Source: Desulfurococcales archaeon (GTDB lineage Archaea > Thermoproteota > Thermoprotei_A > Sulfolobales > AG1). Taken from it: a stretch of 64,000 nucleotides of DNA. Position 1 is the stretch's first letter. Every line of letters begins with the position of its first letter. Positions 53,691-63,053 of the stretch are shown here, in pieces. The position numbers and the translations under genes were made by a program. The stretch covers positions 1 through 64,000 of the forward strand of contig WYEN01000095.1 in NCBI GenBank assembly GCA_009903825.1. The letters run 5' to 3'. The notes under the pieces are model-generated. The model made no database searches. It saw only the letters and a program-made list of their open reading frames with translations, and was not told the origin of the DNA.

Positions 53691-53753
53691 ACATCTCCTC
53701 TGTATTTAATTACACAAAACAATATTTAATAATGTATAAAACAAATATTTAAA

Positions 53754-54050
53754 TGAGGCCGTCCGCGAGACTTACGGAGACCTTGTGTCTCCGAGGAAAC
53801 TCCGCCCTCGCCACGGCACCTGGCTCCGTAAGGAGAGCGGCTGAGAGCCGCTGGATCGGCACAGAAATGAACGGTCTGAGAGAGATGTAGATGATGGAGC
53901 TGGTCTCCTGATGATCTCTCAGATGCGGTGAGACAGCCGATCCCCAGGAGAGCAAGGCCGAATAGTGCCGATGAATGCCGTGGTGAGGCACAGGTAGGCC
54001 GCTTAGCCTAATGTCTCTAAGACAGAAGGCGGGTTATGCGGACGGCCTCA
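53754..54050 (+). ncRNA. rnpB: RNase P RNA
   Basis: A GC-rich island with conserved regions CR-I GAGGAAACTCCGCCC (53793-53807) and CR-V ACAGAAGGCGGGTTAT (54022-54037), whose CCGCC/GGCGG parts pair as helix P4. The ends pair as P1: the 16 bases from 53751 are the perfect complement of those at 54038-54053. This RNA cleaves the 5' leader of pre-tRNAs with archaeal Rpp proteins. AT-rich TATA-like sequence (ATTTAATAATGTATAAAA) lies 20-35 nt upstream. The stretch also contains open frames on both strands, which are meaningless given the RNA structure. Confidence 0.94.
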
Positions 54051-54125
54051 TTTAAATATACTGATCTCTGCATAAACATATTTATATTTTGTTTAAAAAG
54101 ATTATTATCTGGAGGCTTCATAATA

Positions 54126-55463
54126 TTGTCTTCATCAAAATCTGAAGTTGATAAATGGTATGAGATTGCTCTAAAAGCTCATAGATATTACGGAGGAAAG
54201 ATAGAGACTATACCTAAAGTTCCTGTGGAGAAGCTTATATATTTCGCCGTCTGGTACACACCTGGCGTTGCTGAGCCTTCTAGAGCGATCTCTAAAAACC
54301 CTGATCTAAGTTTTGAATTAACATCAAGATGGAACACAATCGCTGTAGTTACTGATGGTACAAGAGTTCTTGGTCTAGGTAACATAGGTCCTGAGGCCTC
54401 TTACCCAGTGATGGAGGGTAAGGCTCTCATATTCAAGTTCTTAGGCGGTGTAGACGCGGTTCCTCTCCCGATCAGAGCTAAAGATGCAGATGATTTTATT
54501 GAGACGGTTAAAAAGTTGGAGCCGGCTTTTGGAGGAATAAATCTTGAGGATATTGAAAGTCCCAAATGTTTCTACATACTTGAGAGATTAAGAAAAGAAA
54601 TGAATATACCTGTTTGGCATGATGATCAACAGGGGACGGCTACAGCCACTTTGGCAGGTCTTATTAATGCTTTAAAAATTGTTGGTAAAAAAATCTCTGA
54701 CATAACTATCTCGATGATAGGTGCAGGAGCATCAAATATAGCTACTTATAATCTACTTGTTAAATATGGTGCTAAGCCTAAGAATATAATACTTGTGGAT
54801 ACTAAAGGTATATTACATGCGGAGAGAGAAGATCTTGATAAACTTATGTTTGAGAATCCATGGAAATATAAGATCGCCATCGAAAGCAATGGTGAGTTGA
54901 GAAAAGGTGGTATTAAAGAAGCTATTGTAGGCACAGACGTAGTTATAGCAGCCTCTAGGCCGGGTCCTGGGATCATTAAAAAAGAGTGGGTAGCCATGAT
55001 GAATAAAGATCCTATAGTTTTTGCATTAGCAAATCCTGTCCCAGAGATATGGCCTTGGGAGGCTAAAGAAGCTGGCGCTAGAGTAGTGGCCACTGGCAGA
55101 AGCGATCTTCCTAATCAGATTAACAATAGTCTGGCGTTCCCAAGCATCTTCAGAGGAGCTCTTGATGTCAGAGCCAGAACAGTGACTGATGAGATGGCTA
55201 TTGCAGCTGCAGAAGCCTTAGCAAAACATGCTGAGGAGAAAGGGATCAGCGAAGATTATATAATACCTACTATGGAGGAATTCGAGGTTTATGTAAAGAC
55301 TGCTGTGGCAGTTGCTGAGAAAGCTATTGAACAAGGTGTTGCAAGAATCAAAAGATCAAGATCTGAGCTGGAGGAGACTGCATCAACTATAATAAGAAAT
55401 GTGAGACTAAAATATGAGACATTGGTTAAAAATGGATTTATAAAAGATATTGTACAACTCTAG
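54126..55463 (+). CDS. NAD(P)-dependent malic enzyme (malate dehydrogenase, decarboxylating)
   Basis: Converts malate to pyruvate and CO2. Motifs are [14 protein letters not shown] (N-terminal catalytic Tyr region), [63 protein letters not shown] (metal site), [21 protein letters not shown] (Rossmann) and [16 protein letters not shown] start it at TTG 54126 with GGAGG at 54111-54115. The frame runs back into rnpB, but those codons are not protein. Product 445 aa, the short prokaryotic form. A TATA-like TTTATATTTTGTTTAAAAAG lies between rnpB and the start. Confidence 0.93.
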   Translation: MSSSKSEVDKWYEIALKAHRYYGGKIETIPKVPVEKLIYFAVWYTPGVAEPSRAISKNPDLSFELTSRWNTIAVVTDGTRVLGLGNIGPEASYPVMEGKALIFKFLGGVDAVPLPIRAKDADDFIETVKKLEPAFGGINLEDIESPKCFYILERLRKEMNIPVWHDDQQGTATATLAGLINALKIVGKKISDITISMIGAGASNIATYNLLVKYGAKPKNIILVDTKGILHAEREDLDKLMFENPWKYKIAIESNGELRKGGIKEAIVGTDVVIAASRPGPGIIKKEWVAMMNKDPIVFALANPVPEIWPWEAKEAGARVVATGRSDLPNQINNSLAFPSIFRGALDVRARTVTDEMAIAAAEALAKHAEEKGISEDYIIPTMEEFEVYVKTAVAVAEKAIEQGVARIKRSRSELEETASTIIRNVRLKYETLVKNGFIKDIVQL

Positions 55464-55478
55464 ATGGAGGTGTAACCT

Positions 55479-55955
55479 ATGGATCCTGTTCAGTTTAGAA
55501 TCAGATATGCTGAAAAGAAAGATCTTGATCAAATAGTTGAGCTAGTAGTGAGACTTAAGAAACTAAATGAAGAATTCGATCCATTATATAGTGTGAGAGA
55601 AGATATTCAAGAAGTCGCAAGGGAATATATATCAAAATCATTTGATAGAGAGGAAGTTTTCATGTTGGTTGCAGAAGATGGCAACAAGATAGTAGGTGTC
55701 ATTCGCGTAGAGATAAGATCTAGACTGTTTTATCAGCCAATATTCTCGGGAGTTATAACAGATCTTTATGTGTCTCCAAGTTATAGAGTTAAAGGAGTAG
55801 GGTCAGCCTTACTAGATGAGGCAGTAAAGATCTTGAGAGGCAAAGGGATCAGTATTGTATGTGCAGAATTTCCTCCTATGAATAAGATAGCTGTAGACTT
55901 CTATCAGAAAAGAGGTTTCAAACCTCTCTTATACACCTTCTTCAAAGAGATATAA
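55479..55955 (+). CDS. GNAT-family N-acetyltransferase (158 aa)
   Basis: GNAT fold: IRYAEKKDLDQIVELVVRLKKLN (N-terminal strand/helices), VITDLYVSPSYRVKGVGSALLDEAVKIL (acetyl-CoA loop R-x-x-G-V-G-S) and VDFYQKRGFKPLLYTFFKE at the end. Acceptor unknown. It starts 15 nt after the malic enzyme stop with GGAGGTGT as ribosome-binding site, so it is probably in the same operon. Confidence 0.88.
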   Translation: MDPVQFRIRYAEKKDLDQIVELVVRLKKLNEEFDPLYSVREDIQEVAREYISKSFDREEVFMLVAEDGNKIVGVIRVEIRSRLFYQPIFSGVITDLYVSPSYRVKGVGSALLDEAVKILRGKGISIVCAEFPPMNKIAVDFYQKRGFKPLLYTFFKEI

Positions 55956-55973
55956 TAAAAAGATTTTAATTTT

Positions 55974-57089
55974 TTAATCATTTATATCTATAGAGATAGG
56001 TATAGGCCTTGGATCAGGCAATATTCTAATTACTGCATCGCCTCTTTTCATAAGAATCATCAGATCCTCTATTAATTTATTGTTTATTTTAAGAAAATCT
56101 GAGGCTTCTCTCCAGAAGTTTCTGTTAGGATTGCTCATTATGATTAATAATCCTATGTTCTCCACAATCAGATCCCAATGTTCTCCAAAATCTCTGAAAT
56201 CTTGTGTTGCTAACGCGACTGATAATCCGTATCCTCGTGCAAGTCTCATCAAATTAATGATTCTTTTAGATAATCCTCTGCTTAATAACATCCAAGCCTC
56301 GTCTAGACCTAAAAAAGTTTTCACCTGATCATCAGGATTTTCTCTGGAAGTCATATTGATCATGTCTTGAAAAATCATATTTATAGCATATCTTAAAAGC
56401 TCTTCTCTCTCTTTGCTTAAACTTCTTAATGTTATAACATTAATCTTGTTCTTAACTATTTTATAATGTCCCGTATCTCTTCTATCTAAAGATGCGATTT
56501 CTCTGAGAATTCTTTCTATAATTCCATTAAGATCTTCCTCTTCTGATATCTCTGAGAAAACGTCTTCCCATTTTGGCACATCTTTTTTCTCATAAACTTT
56601 TTTAAGAATTTTAAATAACACTCCTTGAAGCCTTAGATCATCAATTTCATAACTTTCAACAATACTATCAAAAACTTGATAAAGTCTTAACCATGAAGAT
56701 GTATAATAAGGCTCGAGAGAGCCTAAGGAAGTATCGGGAATGTCTATTAAAACATGATCTATTTTTCTCTCTATTAATCTTTTTATAATATCACCTTTTA
56801 CATCAACAAAAATAATTGTAGAGTTATAAATAATATGAGCTCTTCTTAGAATAGCTAATAACGTCTCTGTTTTTCCGCTGCCCGTAGGACCTACGATAAG
56901 TATATGCGGATTAATAGCTTTGAAAGGATCCCAGAATATTATTCTTGTGTCATTAAGTATCCTCCCAATGGGAATACCTGTCTTATGAGGATTTCTATGT
57001 AAAAGAACATTTTTTATTAAAGGAGAGAATAAGACAGCTCTCTCTGAAGTCCATACCTCATCTCTATAATTGTGAAGCATTTTTCTCAA
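55974..57089 (-). CDS. HerA/VirB4-type ATPase, C-terminal (motor) module
   Basis: P-loop ATPase of the FtsK/HerA/VirB4 class. Walker A is ILIVGPTGSGKTETLLAI (about 78-95), the strand VDVKGD is typical of HerA/VirB4, Walker B is KTFLGLDEAWMLL (about 268), and ALATQDFRDF (about 298) is the sensor strand. A final VIRILPDPRPIPISI strand resembles the VirB4/TraC end. At 371 aa without membrane segment it is a bare motor; the preceding gene (188 aa) looks like the missing VirB4 N-terminal domain. Last gene of the six-gene pilus-like operon, 22 nt after its neighbour. In Ced/Ted DNA import, a related ATPase (CedB) drives DNA transport; that role here is inference. Confidence 0.87.
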   Translation of the reverse strand: MRKMLHNYRDEVWTSERAVLFSPLIKNVLLHRNPHKTGIPIGRILNDTRIIFWDPFKAINPHILIVGPTGSGKTETLLAILRRAHIIYNSTIIFVDVKGDIIKRLIERKIDHVLIDIPDTSLGSLEPYYTSSWLRLYQVFDSIVESYEIDDLRLQGVLFKILKKVYEKKDVPKWEDVFSEISEEEDLNGIIERILREIASLDRRDTGHYKIVKNKINVITLRSLSKEREELLRYAINMIFQDMINMTSRENPDDQVKTFLGLDEAWMLLSRGLSKRIINLMRLARGYGLSVALATQDFRDFGEHWDLIVENIGLLIIMSNPNRNFWREASDFLKINNKLIEDLMILMKRGDAVIRILPDPRPIPISIDIND

Positions 57090-57111
57090 GATCTTTATTA
57101 TAAACTTTGTT

Positions 57112-57678
57112 TTAAATCCGAAAAAATCTGTTAAGAACCTCTAATATAAACAATCCTCTTACCTCCTCAACCACGACCCCTAGATCCTTAAGATCTTGTG
57201 CTAAAATCTTCATTCTTTGTATAAGTCTTTCTCTAGCATCCTCTTCGTTAGAGCCCTCAGCTGAGACAATGATGATCATGGCCACGTTATAGGGGGTATC
57301 CCCTTCAAGGATCTTCTTTTTAAGTCTTCTCAATCTCTCAAGCTCTGTGGCAAGCCTCTCATTAGTAGGATCGCTCTCTCTAACGATCTCTTTAGTCTGA
57401 ATCGCAATATTTAATTTGTTTAAAAACTTTTCCTTATCAATAGGTATAAAAACAGTTCTTATCTCTATAGGAAAAGGCTTAGAAAGAATCCTTACAAAAT
57501 TATTTAAAAACCCTGTCAACTCTCCGTCATGAAGATCCTCTAGACTTCTTGTTATCTCTCTAACAACAAGAAAACCTTTTGCTATACAACTTTTTTCATC
57601 ACAGCCTATTATATAATTGCTTCTGATCTTTATATTATCAACGCCAAAAATCAGCTTAAGATATCTCTCAAACATCAT
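57112..57678 (-). CDS. VirB4 N-terminal-domain-like protein (188 aa)
   Basis: Alpha-beta protein without membrane segment: CDEKSCIAKGFLVVREITRS, DLHDGELTGFLNNFVRIL, PIEIRTVFIPIDKEKFLNKL, a long helix (TNERLATELERLRRLKKKIL), then YNVAMIIIVSAEGSNEEDAR and ILAQDLKDLGVVVEEVRGL. This matches the order seen in the N-terminal half of VirB4/TraC/CedB ATPases (strand for self, long helix pair, strand for a second half, the l-x-x-x-G-v segment before the motor). It overlaps the upstream 789-residue gene by 4 nt. I infer that it and the ATPase downstream are the two halves of a split VirB4. A structure search could refute this. Confidence 0.65.
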   Translation of the reverse strand: MMFERYLKLIFGVDNIKIRSNYIIGCDEKSCIAKGFLVVREITRSLEDLHDGELTGFLNNFVRILSKPFPIEIRTVFIPIDKEKFLNKLNIAIQTKEIVRESDPTNERLATELERLRRLKKKILEGDTPYNVAMIIIVSAEGSNEEDARERLIQRMKILAQDLKDLGVVVEEVRGLFILEVLNRFFRI

Positions 57679-60044
57679 GATCTCCTCGAATATATGACGT
57701 TAAACAAGATCTTTGATTGTCTTATTGCATTAAGGATCTGATCTGAGAAGTCTATAGGTCTTAACATGAGTATCTCTCTATGAATGCCATCAAAAACTTC
57801 AAGAACTCCTCCATAGATGAGAGCTTTCTCAGATAATTTAATCAAATTATCACCTTTTTTAAGAAAGTCTATATAAACATCCTTTTCATATGAAACATAT
57901 TTATAATATGTATCTTTCGAAGTCTTTATATACAGATAAGATGTTCTTGGTAGAATGATCTTGTCATAATTCTCTATAATCCTTTCATTACTATATAATT
58001 TCAGTCTCTGTAATAAGCTCTCGATCTTCTTATACACATCTTCATCTAAAATGATCTTGCCTGAAAGCCCCCATATAAACTCATCATCGTAAGTCCATAG
58101 AGATATTCTAAAGTTCTCGTTACATATACTTTTAACCACGTCTTTAGGAATAATTATATTATTAAGATCCCCATATTCTCCTATTTTATAATTCTTTTCA
58201 TTACATTCTATATAGATCTCAGCTTTTTTAGTCTTATCAACAGGGTCTATGATATGTATCTTGATCTGGTCATTAAGATCTTCATAATGAAATTCTATAT
58301 CTCTTTGTTCAAAAGAGACGTTTTTCACATCAAGAATCTTTTTGATATCAATATATTCTTCAGGTTCTTCGACAACATATAATCTGGCTGTTAACTTGTC
58401 TGATGATATATTCTTAAGATCAAGATCTATACAAGCGGTTAGCATATTGTTGTCATCAAGCTCTTTCTCACCTACTAGTGTCTTATATAATATCTTATTT
58501 TCATTATCTCTCAGCTCTAGCAAATACTTGTAATACTTAGCCTCTTCTGATGAAAAAATTATCTTTGTTCTAAATAAAGGCTTGTCTAAACATTTTCTTG
58601 ATAACCCTTTTCTAGAATATATAATCTTTGGATCATCCATTTCTACTATTTTATTAAATCCTCTGACTGTTTGATTGATCAATGTTGTGCTCAACACAAG
58701 ATCTATCTTGATCTTAATTTCATCACTGTCTATAGGATTCTTAGGTAAAATAATTATTTCTCCATCTCTTTCTATCTTGACTCCTCTAATAACTTCTAAA
58801 TCAGTTGCATCAATGGGATAGTTTGTTAATCTCACATATCTATCTTCAAATATTTCTCCTATCATAATACTTTGACTCTCATTAAGATCAAGTTCATAAA
58901 TAAATCCTTTATATCTCTCGAGACAATATATCTTGTTATCAATACCTACGCACTCTATCGAATTCTTCTTAGGATAATATCTCTTTGTAAAGTCGTTTAG
59001 ATTATATGTCTTTAACCTATCTCCCTCATCCATGATCAAAAGATCTTTTGACAGCGATATGAGCTGATCATCTTTAACTCTATCTATAGTTCTTAAATAC
59101 GTGTTAAGAAACATTTTCACTTCATTATCAATTCTGAGAATTATAAAATCTTGTAGAAAACCTATGAAAGATATCTTCGAATTTTTATTATCAATTTTAG
59201 TCAGATATCTTATTCCATAATCTGTGTAAATCATCAGCCATTTGGTGTCTAGATTTAACAGCAAGATCTTGTCTTTAAGATTTTTAATAGGTTTTACTCT
59301 CTGAGGAATTTCAACACCTGAATCAAGGTCAAGAGCTAAAGTTTTTTCATCATCTATAACAACTGATCCTATGTTCTGACCGGAGCTACATGACGAGATC
59401 TTTTTTCCATAGCTTTCATACATATTATATCTCCAGTAGTTATGACCGTAGAAGACATAGATCTTTCTTTCGCTTCTTATACCTACGAGAGCTTCTCCAA
59501 CGTTTTCAGACATACAGTATTCATTTATTTCAAAAAGCTTCTCATTTATAAAAATATGAGGTCTGCCTTTGATCTTCAGTAGCATGAAACCTGTTTTTCC
59601 GAAATCAACTGTTTTTATATTATCTATTTTATTTATGCTGAGAATTTCTCTATTATCCCTCAGATCATATATTTTAACCTCTTTTCTCTCAGGATCTTCT
59701 TCAACTAAATATCTCAGAAAAATATGATAAACATATCTATTAGGATCTTTTATATTAATGAGCTGTTCACACGACCCAGATTTTTTACATCTGAAGATCT
59801 CTGTATTTTTAATATAGATCCATTCGTCATCTTCGCTATAATATTCTTTATGTGTTATTAGATAAGGTCTTCGCAAGATTATGATCTTATCATATCTAAC
59901 CTCTGGATATATTAACAAGACGTTTTCTCTAGATATCTTAAGCAAGATCATATTTTTAAGATCTTGAGGAATAAATATTTCTTTAAGACCTCTAAATATG
60001 TAAGGTCTCTCGACATATAGATATTTTCTTGAGACTTCTTTCAA
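57675..60044 (-). CDS. Large cytoplasmic beta-propeller-like protein, UpsX-like by context (789 aa)
   Basis: No signal peptide or membrane segment. Residues about 30-420 are a run of short repeated beta-meanders with aromatic/charged turns (KYLYVERPYIFRG; KVEIYDLRDNREIL-like VKIYDLRDNREILS; VDFGKTGFMLLKIKG; IKNLKDKILLLNLDTKWLM), as in a beta-propeller. Residues about 430-790 look like Ig-like beta domains (KIKIDLVLSTTLINQ; KLTARLYVVEEPEE). In Sulfolobales the Ups pilus operon has a large soluble protein of unknown function, UpsX, beside its secretion ATPase and platform gene; this protein occupies the corresponding place. Sequence homology to UpsX was not tested. It overlaps both neighbours by 4 nt. 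Confidence 0.7.
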   Translation of the reverse strand: MKEVSRKYLYVERPYIFRGLKEIFIPQDLKNMILLKISRENVLLIYPEVRYDKIIILRRPYLITHKEYYSEDDEWIYIKNTEIFRCKKSGSCEQLINIKDPNRYVYHIFLRYLVEEDPERKEVKIYDLRDNREILSINKIDNIKTVDFGKTGFMLLKIKGRPHIFINEKLFEINEYCMSENVGEALVGIRSERKIYVFYGHNYWRYNMYESYGKKISSCSSGQNIGSVVIDDEKTLALDLDSGVEIPQRVKPIKNLKDKILLLNLDTKWLMIYTDYGIRYLTKIDNKNSKISFIGFLQDFIILRIDNEVKMFLNTYLRTIDRVKDDQLISLSKDLLIMDEGDRLKTYNLNDFTKRYYPKKNSIECVGIDNKIYCLERYKGFIYELDLNESQSIMIGEIFEDRYVRLTNYPIDATDLEVIRGVKIERDGEIIILPKNPIDSDEIKIKIDLVLSTTLINQTVRGFNKIVEMDDPKIIYSRKGLSRKCLDKPLFRTKIIFSSEEAKYYKYLLELRDNENKILYKTLVGEKELDDNNMLTACIDLDLKNISSDKLTARLYVVEEPEEYIDIKKILDVKNVSFEQRDIEFHYEDLNDQIKIHIIDPVDKTKKAEIYIECNEKNYKIGEYGDLNNIIIPKDVVKSICNENFRISLWTYDDEFIWGLSGKIILDEDVYKKIESLLQRLKLYSNERIIENYDKIILPRTSYLYIKTSKDTYYKYVSYEKDVYIDFLKKGDNLIKLSEKALIYGGVLEVFDGIHREILMLRPIDFSDQILNAIRQSKILFNVIYSRRS

Positions 60045-61552
60045 AACAGTACACCTCCACTTTTTATGAAAAGTATTAAAATAATGGATCCTATGAGGCC
60101 ATTCATATGATCATCAAATATTATTTTAGAAGCTATTGATGATGTCATGATTATAGAGGACATCAAAAGTTCTAAAACTATCAACTCGTTTCCGACTATA
60201 TGAAAAACTTCTCTGAATAATATAGGTTCTAAAAATACTAATGGTAAAGTCATCATCATCTGAATCATATAATTCTTGTAGACCGAGAAAAGATCTAGGA
60301 TCTTATAGCAGAATTTTTCATATAAGTCACTGGCTAAATCACTGATCTCTCTCATATACTCAATGACAAACATGATATAATTCCCGATCCATAAATATAG
60401 TCGTTTATATCCTCTTTTCAGAAGAATTTTTGTCGCATCAAAGCTGTTAAGTTCTTTAAAAACTTTTATATGAGCAAGTGATAATGTCAAAACTTCTTTT
60501 GTGACAGATACTTCTCTGAAGATTCTTATTAATAAAACAAGTGAGGGAATGCTTAGGAAAAGTGTTATCAGAAGATAAAGATCTAGATGATTTAATATAA
60601 AGATCTCTAGAAGCTGTATGAAAAGGTTATTATAAAAAGATCTTGTGAGAAAGATAATTAAAAGCATATATAATAAGAAGAATGAAGAGTACTCTAAGAT
60701 CTTAAGTCTATTGATCAAGGGCTCATTCATTGTTTTTAGAGGAAGAGGATGACCAGGCGTTATTAGAAGTATGAAGATAGATGAGATTATCAAGAGAAAA
60801 TTTGTTAATAAAATAACTCTTTCTCCTTGAAGAACCGAGAGAGAAGATGTGATTATAGGTATAATAGTGTAGATAACTAAAGATATTGTCAAAATATTTA
60901 TTTTCACAGAAACCAGTCTTCTAATTTTATTCTCAATATCTCTATAAAAATCTTCAGAGACTAATAAGAGATATTCTCTCTGAATCCCTAGAGATCTATT
61001 GTTGATATAATTTCTTACAAATCTCTTATAAATAGTCGAGGGCGTCAACTCACTAACTATTTTAAACGCCTCAGTGAAACCTGTGTATATAGCTAGATTC
61101 CTAGTTTTTAAAGCTATTCTACCAAAAAATCTGAATATCTTAATAACATTAGGTCTTGAGGATATATTCTTGATCAGAAAGCCCATTTCATCGCCTGAGA
61201 AAGGAGATGAGGATGCTATCAAAAGTATATATGGAAGTTCTTCTTCAACACCTTTTTTAAACTCGAACAACTTATTCAGAGGATTTACTACATATAAGAT
61301 CATGAGGATAAACAAAATTATTATACTCATGATAAGAAGAATATTAGATAACATGAGTATACGTGTTTCAAAGGTTTCGAAGACAAATTCTATTATAAAG
61401 TTAGTGGTGAGATATAACATGCCTAAAATTGCTGACAATATCATTAATATATATAATCTTCTTCTATTGAATATTTTTGATTCTGGATCTGAGATTGTGT
61501 TTATTTTCTCCAAAGAATCAAATATTTTATCTAGCGCATGTGATAATCTCAT
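60041..61552 (-). CDS. Type IV pilus-like platform membrane protein (TadC/FlaJ/UpsF-like)
   Basis: A 503-residue polytopic membrane protein with about eight to ten helices and two cytoplasmic helical blocks (about 105-210: EELPYILLIASSSPFSGDEMG ... REYLLLVSEDFYRDIENKIRR; about 355-440: SLAHIKVFKELNSFDATKIL ... ISDLASDLYEKF). The first block, E-E-L-P-Y-x-L-x-x-x-A-S, is the family signature of T2SSF/TadC platform proteins. It forms the membrane base on which the secretion ATPase works. The start is 20 nt after the ATPase stop, and it shares 4 nt with the downstream 789-residue gene. Confidence 0.88.
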   Translation of the reverse strand: MRLSHALDKIFDSLEKINTISDPESKIFNRRRLYILMILSAILGMLYLTTNFIIEFVFETFETRILMLSNILLIMSIIILFILMILYVVNPLNKLFEFKKGVEEELPYILLIASSSPFSGDEMGFLIKNISSRPNVIKIFRFFGRIALKTRNLAIYTGFTEAFKIVSELTPSTIYKRFVRNYINNRSLGIQREYLLLVSEDFYRDIENKIRRLVSVKINILTISLVIYTIIPIITSSLSVLQGERVILLTNFLLIISSIFILLITPGHPLPLKTMNEPLINRLKILEYSSFFLLYMLLIIFLTRSFYNNLFIQLLEIFILNHLDLYLLITLFLSIPSLVLLIRIFREVSVTKEVLTLSLAHIKVFKELNSFDATKILLKRGYKRLYLWIGNYIMFVIEYMREISDLASDLYEKFCYKILDLFSVYKNYMIQMMMTLPLVFLEPILFREVFHIVGNELIVLELLMSSIIMTSSIASKIIFDDHMNGLIGSIILILFIKSGGVLF

Positions 61553-61572
61553 AAATACTCCTCTTTAGAGAT

Positions 61573-63036
61573 CTAATCTTGTTTTGACGTTATGATCTCT
61601 ATAGATCTTTTCATAAAATCTTTATTCTCATAATAACTTTTTACAAAGATCTTTTCTCCATAAGGATCTTTATCACGATCATATATTCTTCTTATCTTAA
61701 TAGATCCTGGTTTTTGAGTTGGTATTATCTCATCTACATATCTAACGATTCTACGATTGTTATGAATAGCTAAGACCGCCACAGCCTGTATAGTAGAGAT
61801 CTGATATATTCTAAGAGATATAGGTGGAGACATAAGTCTGACGATAACTTCTTTTGTAGAGCCTCCGTGAAAAGTTGTTAATGCTCCAAGACCCATATTG
61901 AGTGCCTGAGCAAGTACTCTCGCCTCTGAGCCTCTAGTTTCTCCAATGACAATAAGTCTGTTAGCTGAAGATCTTAACGCAGCCTTCGTAAGCATATATT
62001 GATCTATTTTTATAACGCCGTTTTCAAAAGTGGTGTATCTGACCCAGCTACTGTCTGGCGGTATCTCAATCTCTGGAGTATCTTCTATAATAACTACTTT
62101 CCAATCTTTTGGCACGAAACTATTTAACAATGCTCTTAAAAGAGTTGTTTTGCCACTCCCAGGAGGTCCTGCTATTATCAAAGAACCTTTTCTCATGATA
62201 AGTTTTCTAAAATATTCTGCAAGATTTCTTGGCAGCATCTCTCTTCTAATAAGGTCTTCTACAGACACTTTTCTCATAATGTTTTTTCTAATGACTATCT
62301 CAGGCCTCTCATAAGACACTGCTAGTCCAGTTATATGAATTCTGTGTCCACCTTCCTCAAGAGGAAGTTGTATATCAAGAATAGGATTAGTATATGAGAC
62401 TGCCCTGCCAACTTTATTAGCAATAATTTGTTGAAGTCTTATAAGCTCTTCGTTATTTCTTATATAGATATTTGTTTTCACAAGATCTATATTAGGATCC
62501 ATAGAGTATATATATGAATGTCTAATCCATACATATCCAGATCCGCTTATACTTACATCTTCTACATAAGGATCGTCTATTAAAACCTGTAGTTTTTTAT
62601 AGCCTAACTCTTCTTTTAATATATTATACACTAGATCTATATCCTGATCATTTTTTCCAAAATATTCTCTGATGATCTTTCTAGCATTTATCTCGTCAAT
62701 AACACGTTTATCAGGTAGCCTCATAATAAAATAATTGATTAATTTGTCGATCTCATTATATATTTTTTCTATTTTATCTTTGAAAGCTGGGTTATATTCA
62801 GCTATATATCTATATTCCTCAGAATTTTTTACAAGCTTTACTCTATAAAGTCCTACATTATATTCTGATAGTATCTCATTATCATTGAAACTCTTGATCT
62901 CTAGGTCAAGATCTTTGTTAGTATTTAATGAAACATTTTCGTGTGTTATTAATTTTCTTTCAAGAGTAAAATAATGGGTGATGGGAAAGATCTTTTTTAA
63001 AAAAATAAAATTATTTTTATTAAAAAAGATCTTCAT
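61573..63036 (-). CDS. Type II/IV secretion ATPase (TadA/VirB11/UpsE-like)
   Basis: Hexameric pilus-assembly ATPase (487 aa). An N-terminal domain (about 60-230) includes VEDVSISGSGYVWIRHSY. The motor has Walker A IAGPPGSGKTTLLRAL (about 285), Asp box IIEDTPEIEIP, Walker B RLIVIGETRGSEARVLAQAL and His box GALTTFHGGSTKEVIVRL. The short 50-residue N-terminal extension before LEIKSFND may be variable. It lies 17 nt after the prepilin gene and powers assembly of the pilus-like fibre. It belongs to archaeal type IV pilus-like systems (adhesion, aggregation or DNA exchange). Confidence 0.93.
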   Translation of the reverse strand: MKIFFNKNNFIFLKKIFPITHYFTLERKLITHENVSLNTNKDLDLEIKSFNDNEILSEYNVGLYRVKLVKNSEEYRYIAEYNPAFKDKIEKIYNEIDKLINYFIMRLPDKRVIDEINARKIIREYFGKNDQDIDLVYNILKEELGYKKLQVLIDDPYVEDVSISGSGYVWIRHSYIYSMDPNIDLVKTNIYIRNNEELIRLQQIIANKVGRAVSYTNPILDIQLPLEEGGHRIHITGLAVSYERPEIVIRKNIMRKVSVEDLIRREMLPRNLAEYFRKLIMRKGSLIIAGPPGSGKTTLLRALLNSFVPKDWKVVIIEDTPEIEIPPDSSWVRYTTFENGVIKIDQYMLTKAALRSSANRLIVIGETRGSEARVLAQALNMGLGALTTFHGGSTKEVIVRLMSPPISLRIYQISTIQAVAVLAIHNNRRIVRYVDEIIPTQKPGSIKIRRIYDRDKDPYGEKIFVKSYYENKDFMKRSIEIITSKQD

Positions 63037-63053
63037 TAGATCATCACCTTTCT

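Noticed and set aside
53749-53991. 80-codon open frame on the minus strand inside the RNase P RNA gene
   Set aside because: The region has the conserved CR-I and CR-V sequences and a closing P1 stem, so the GC-rich open frame is a by-product of RNA structure.
54036-54125. Longer malic enzyme starting at 54036
   Set aside because: The start would lie inside RNase P RNA; TTG at 54126 has a well-placed GGAGG.
57112-57678. Reading the 188-aa gene as a NurA-like partner of a HerA repair helicase
   Set aside because: No NurA nuclease motifs (such as the N-terminal Asp/Glu metal site) are visible, and the pair lies in a pilus operon without Mre11/Rad50; still, this is judged by eye only.
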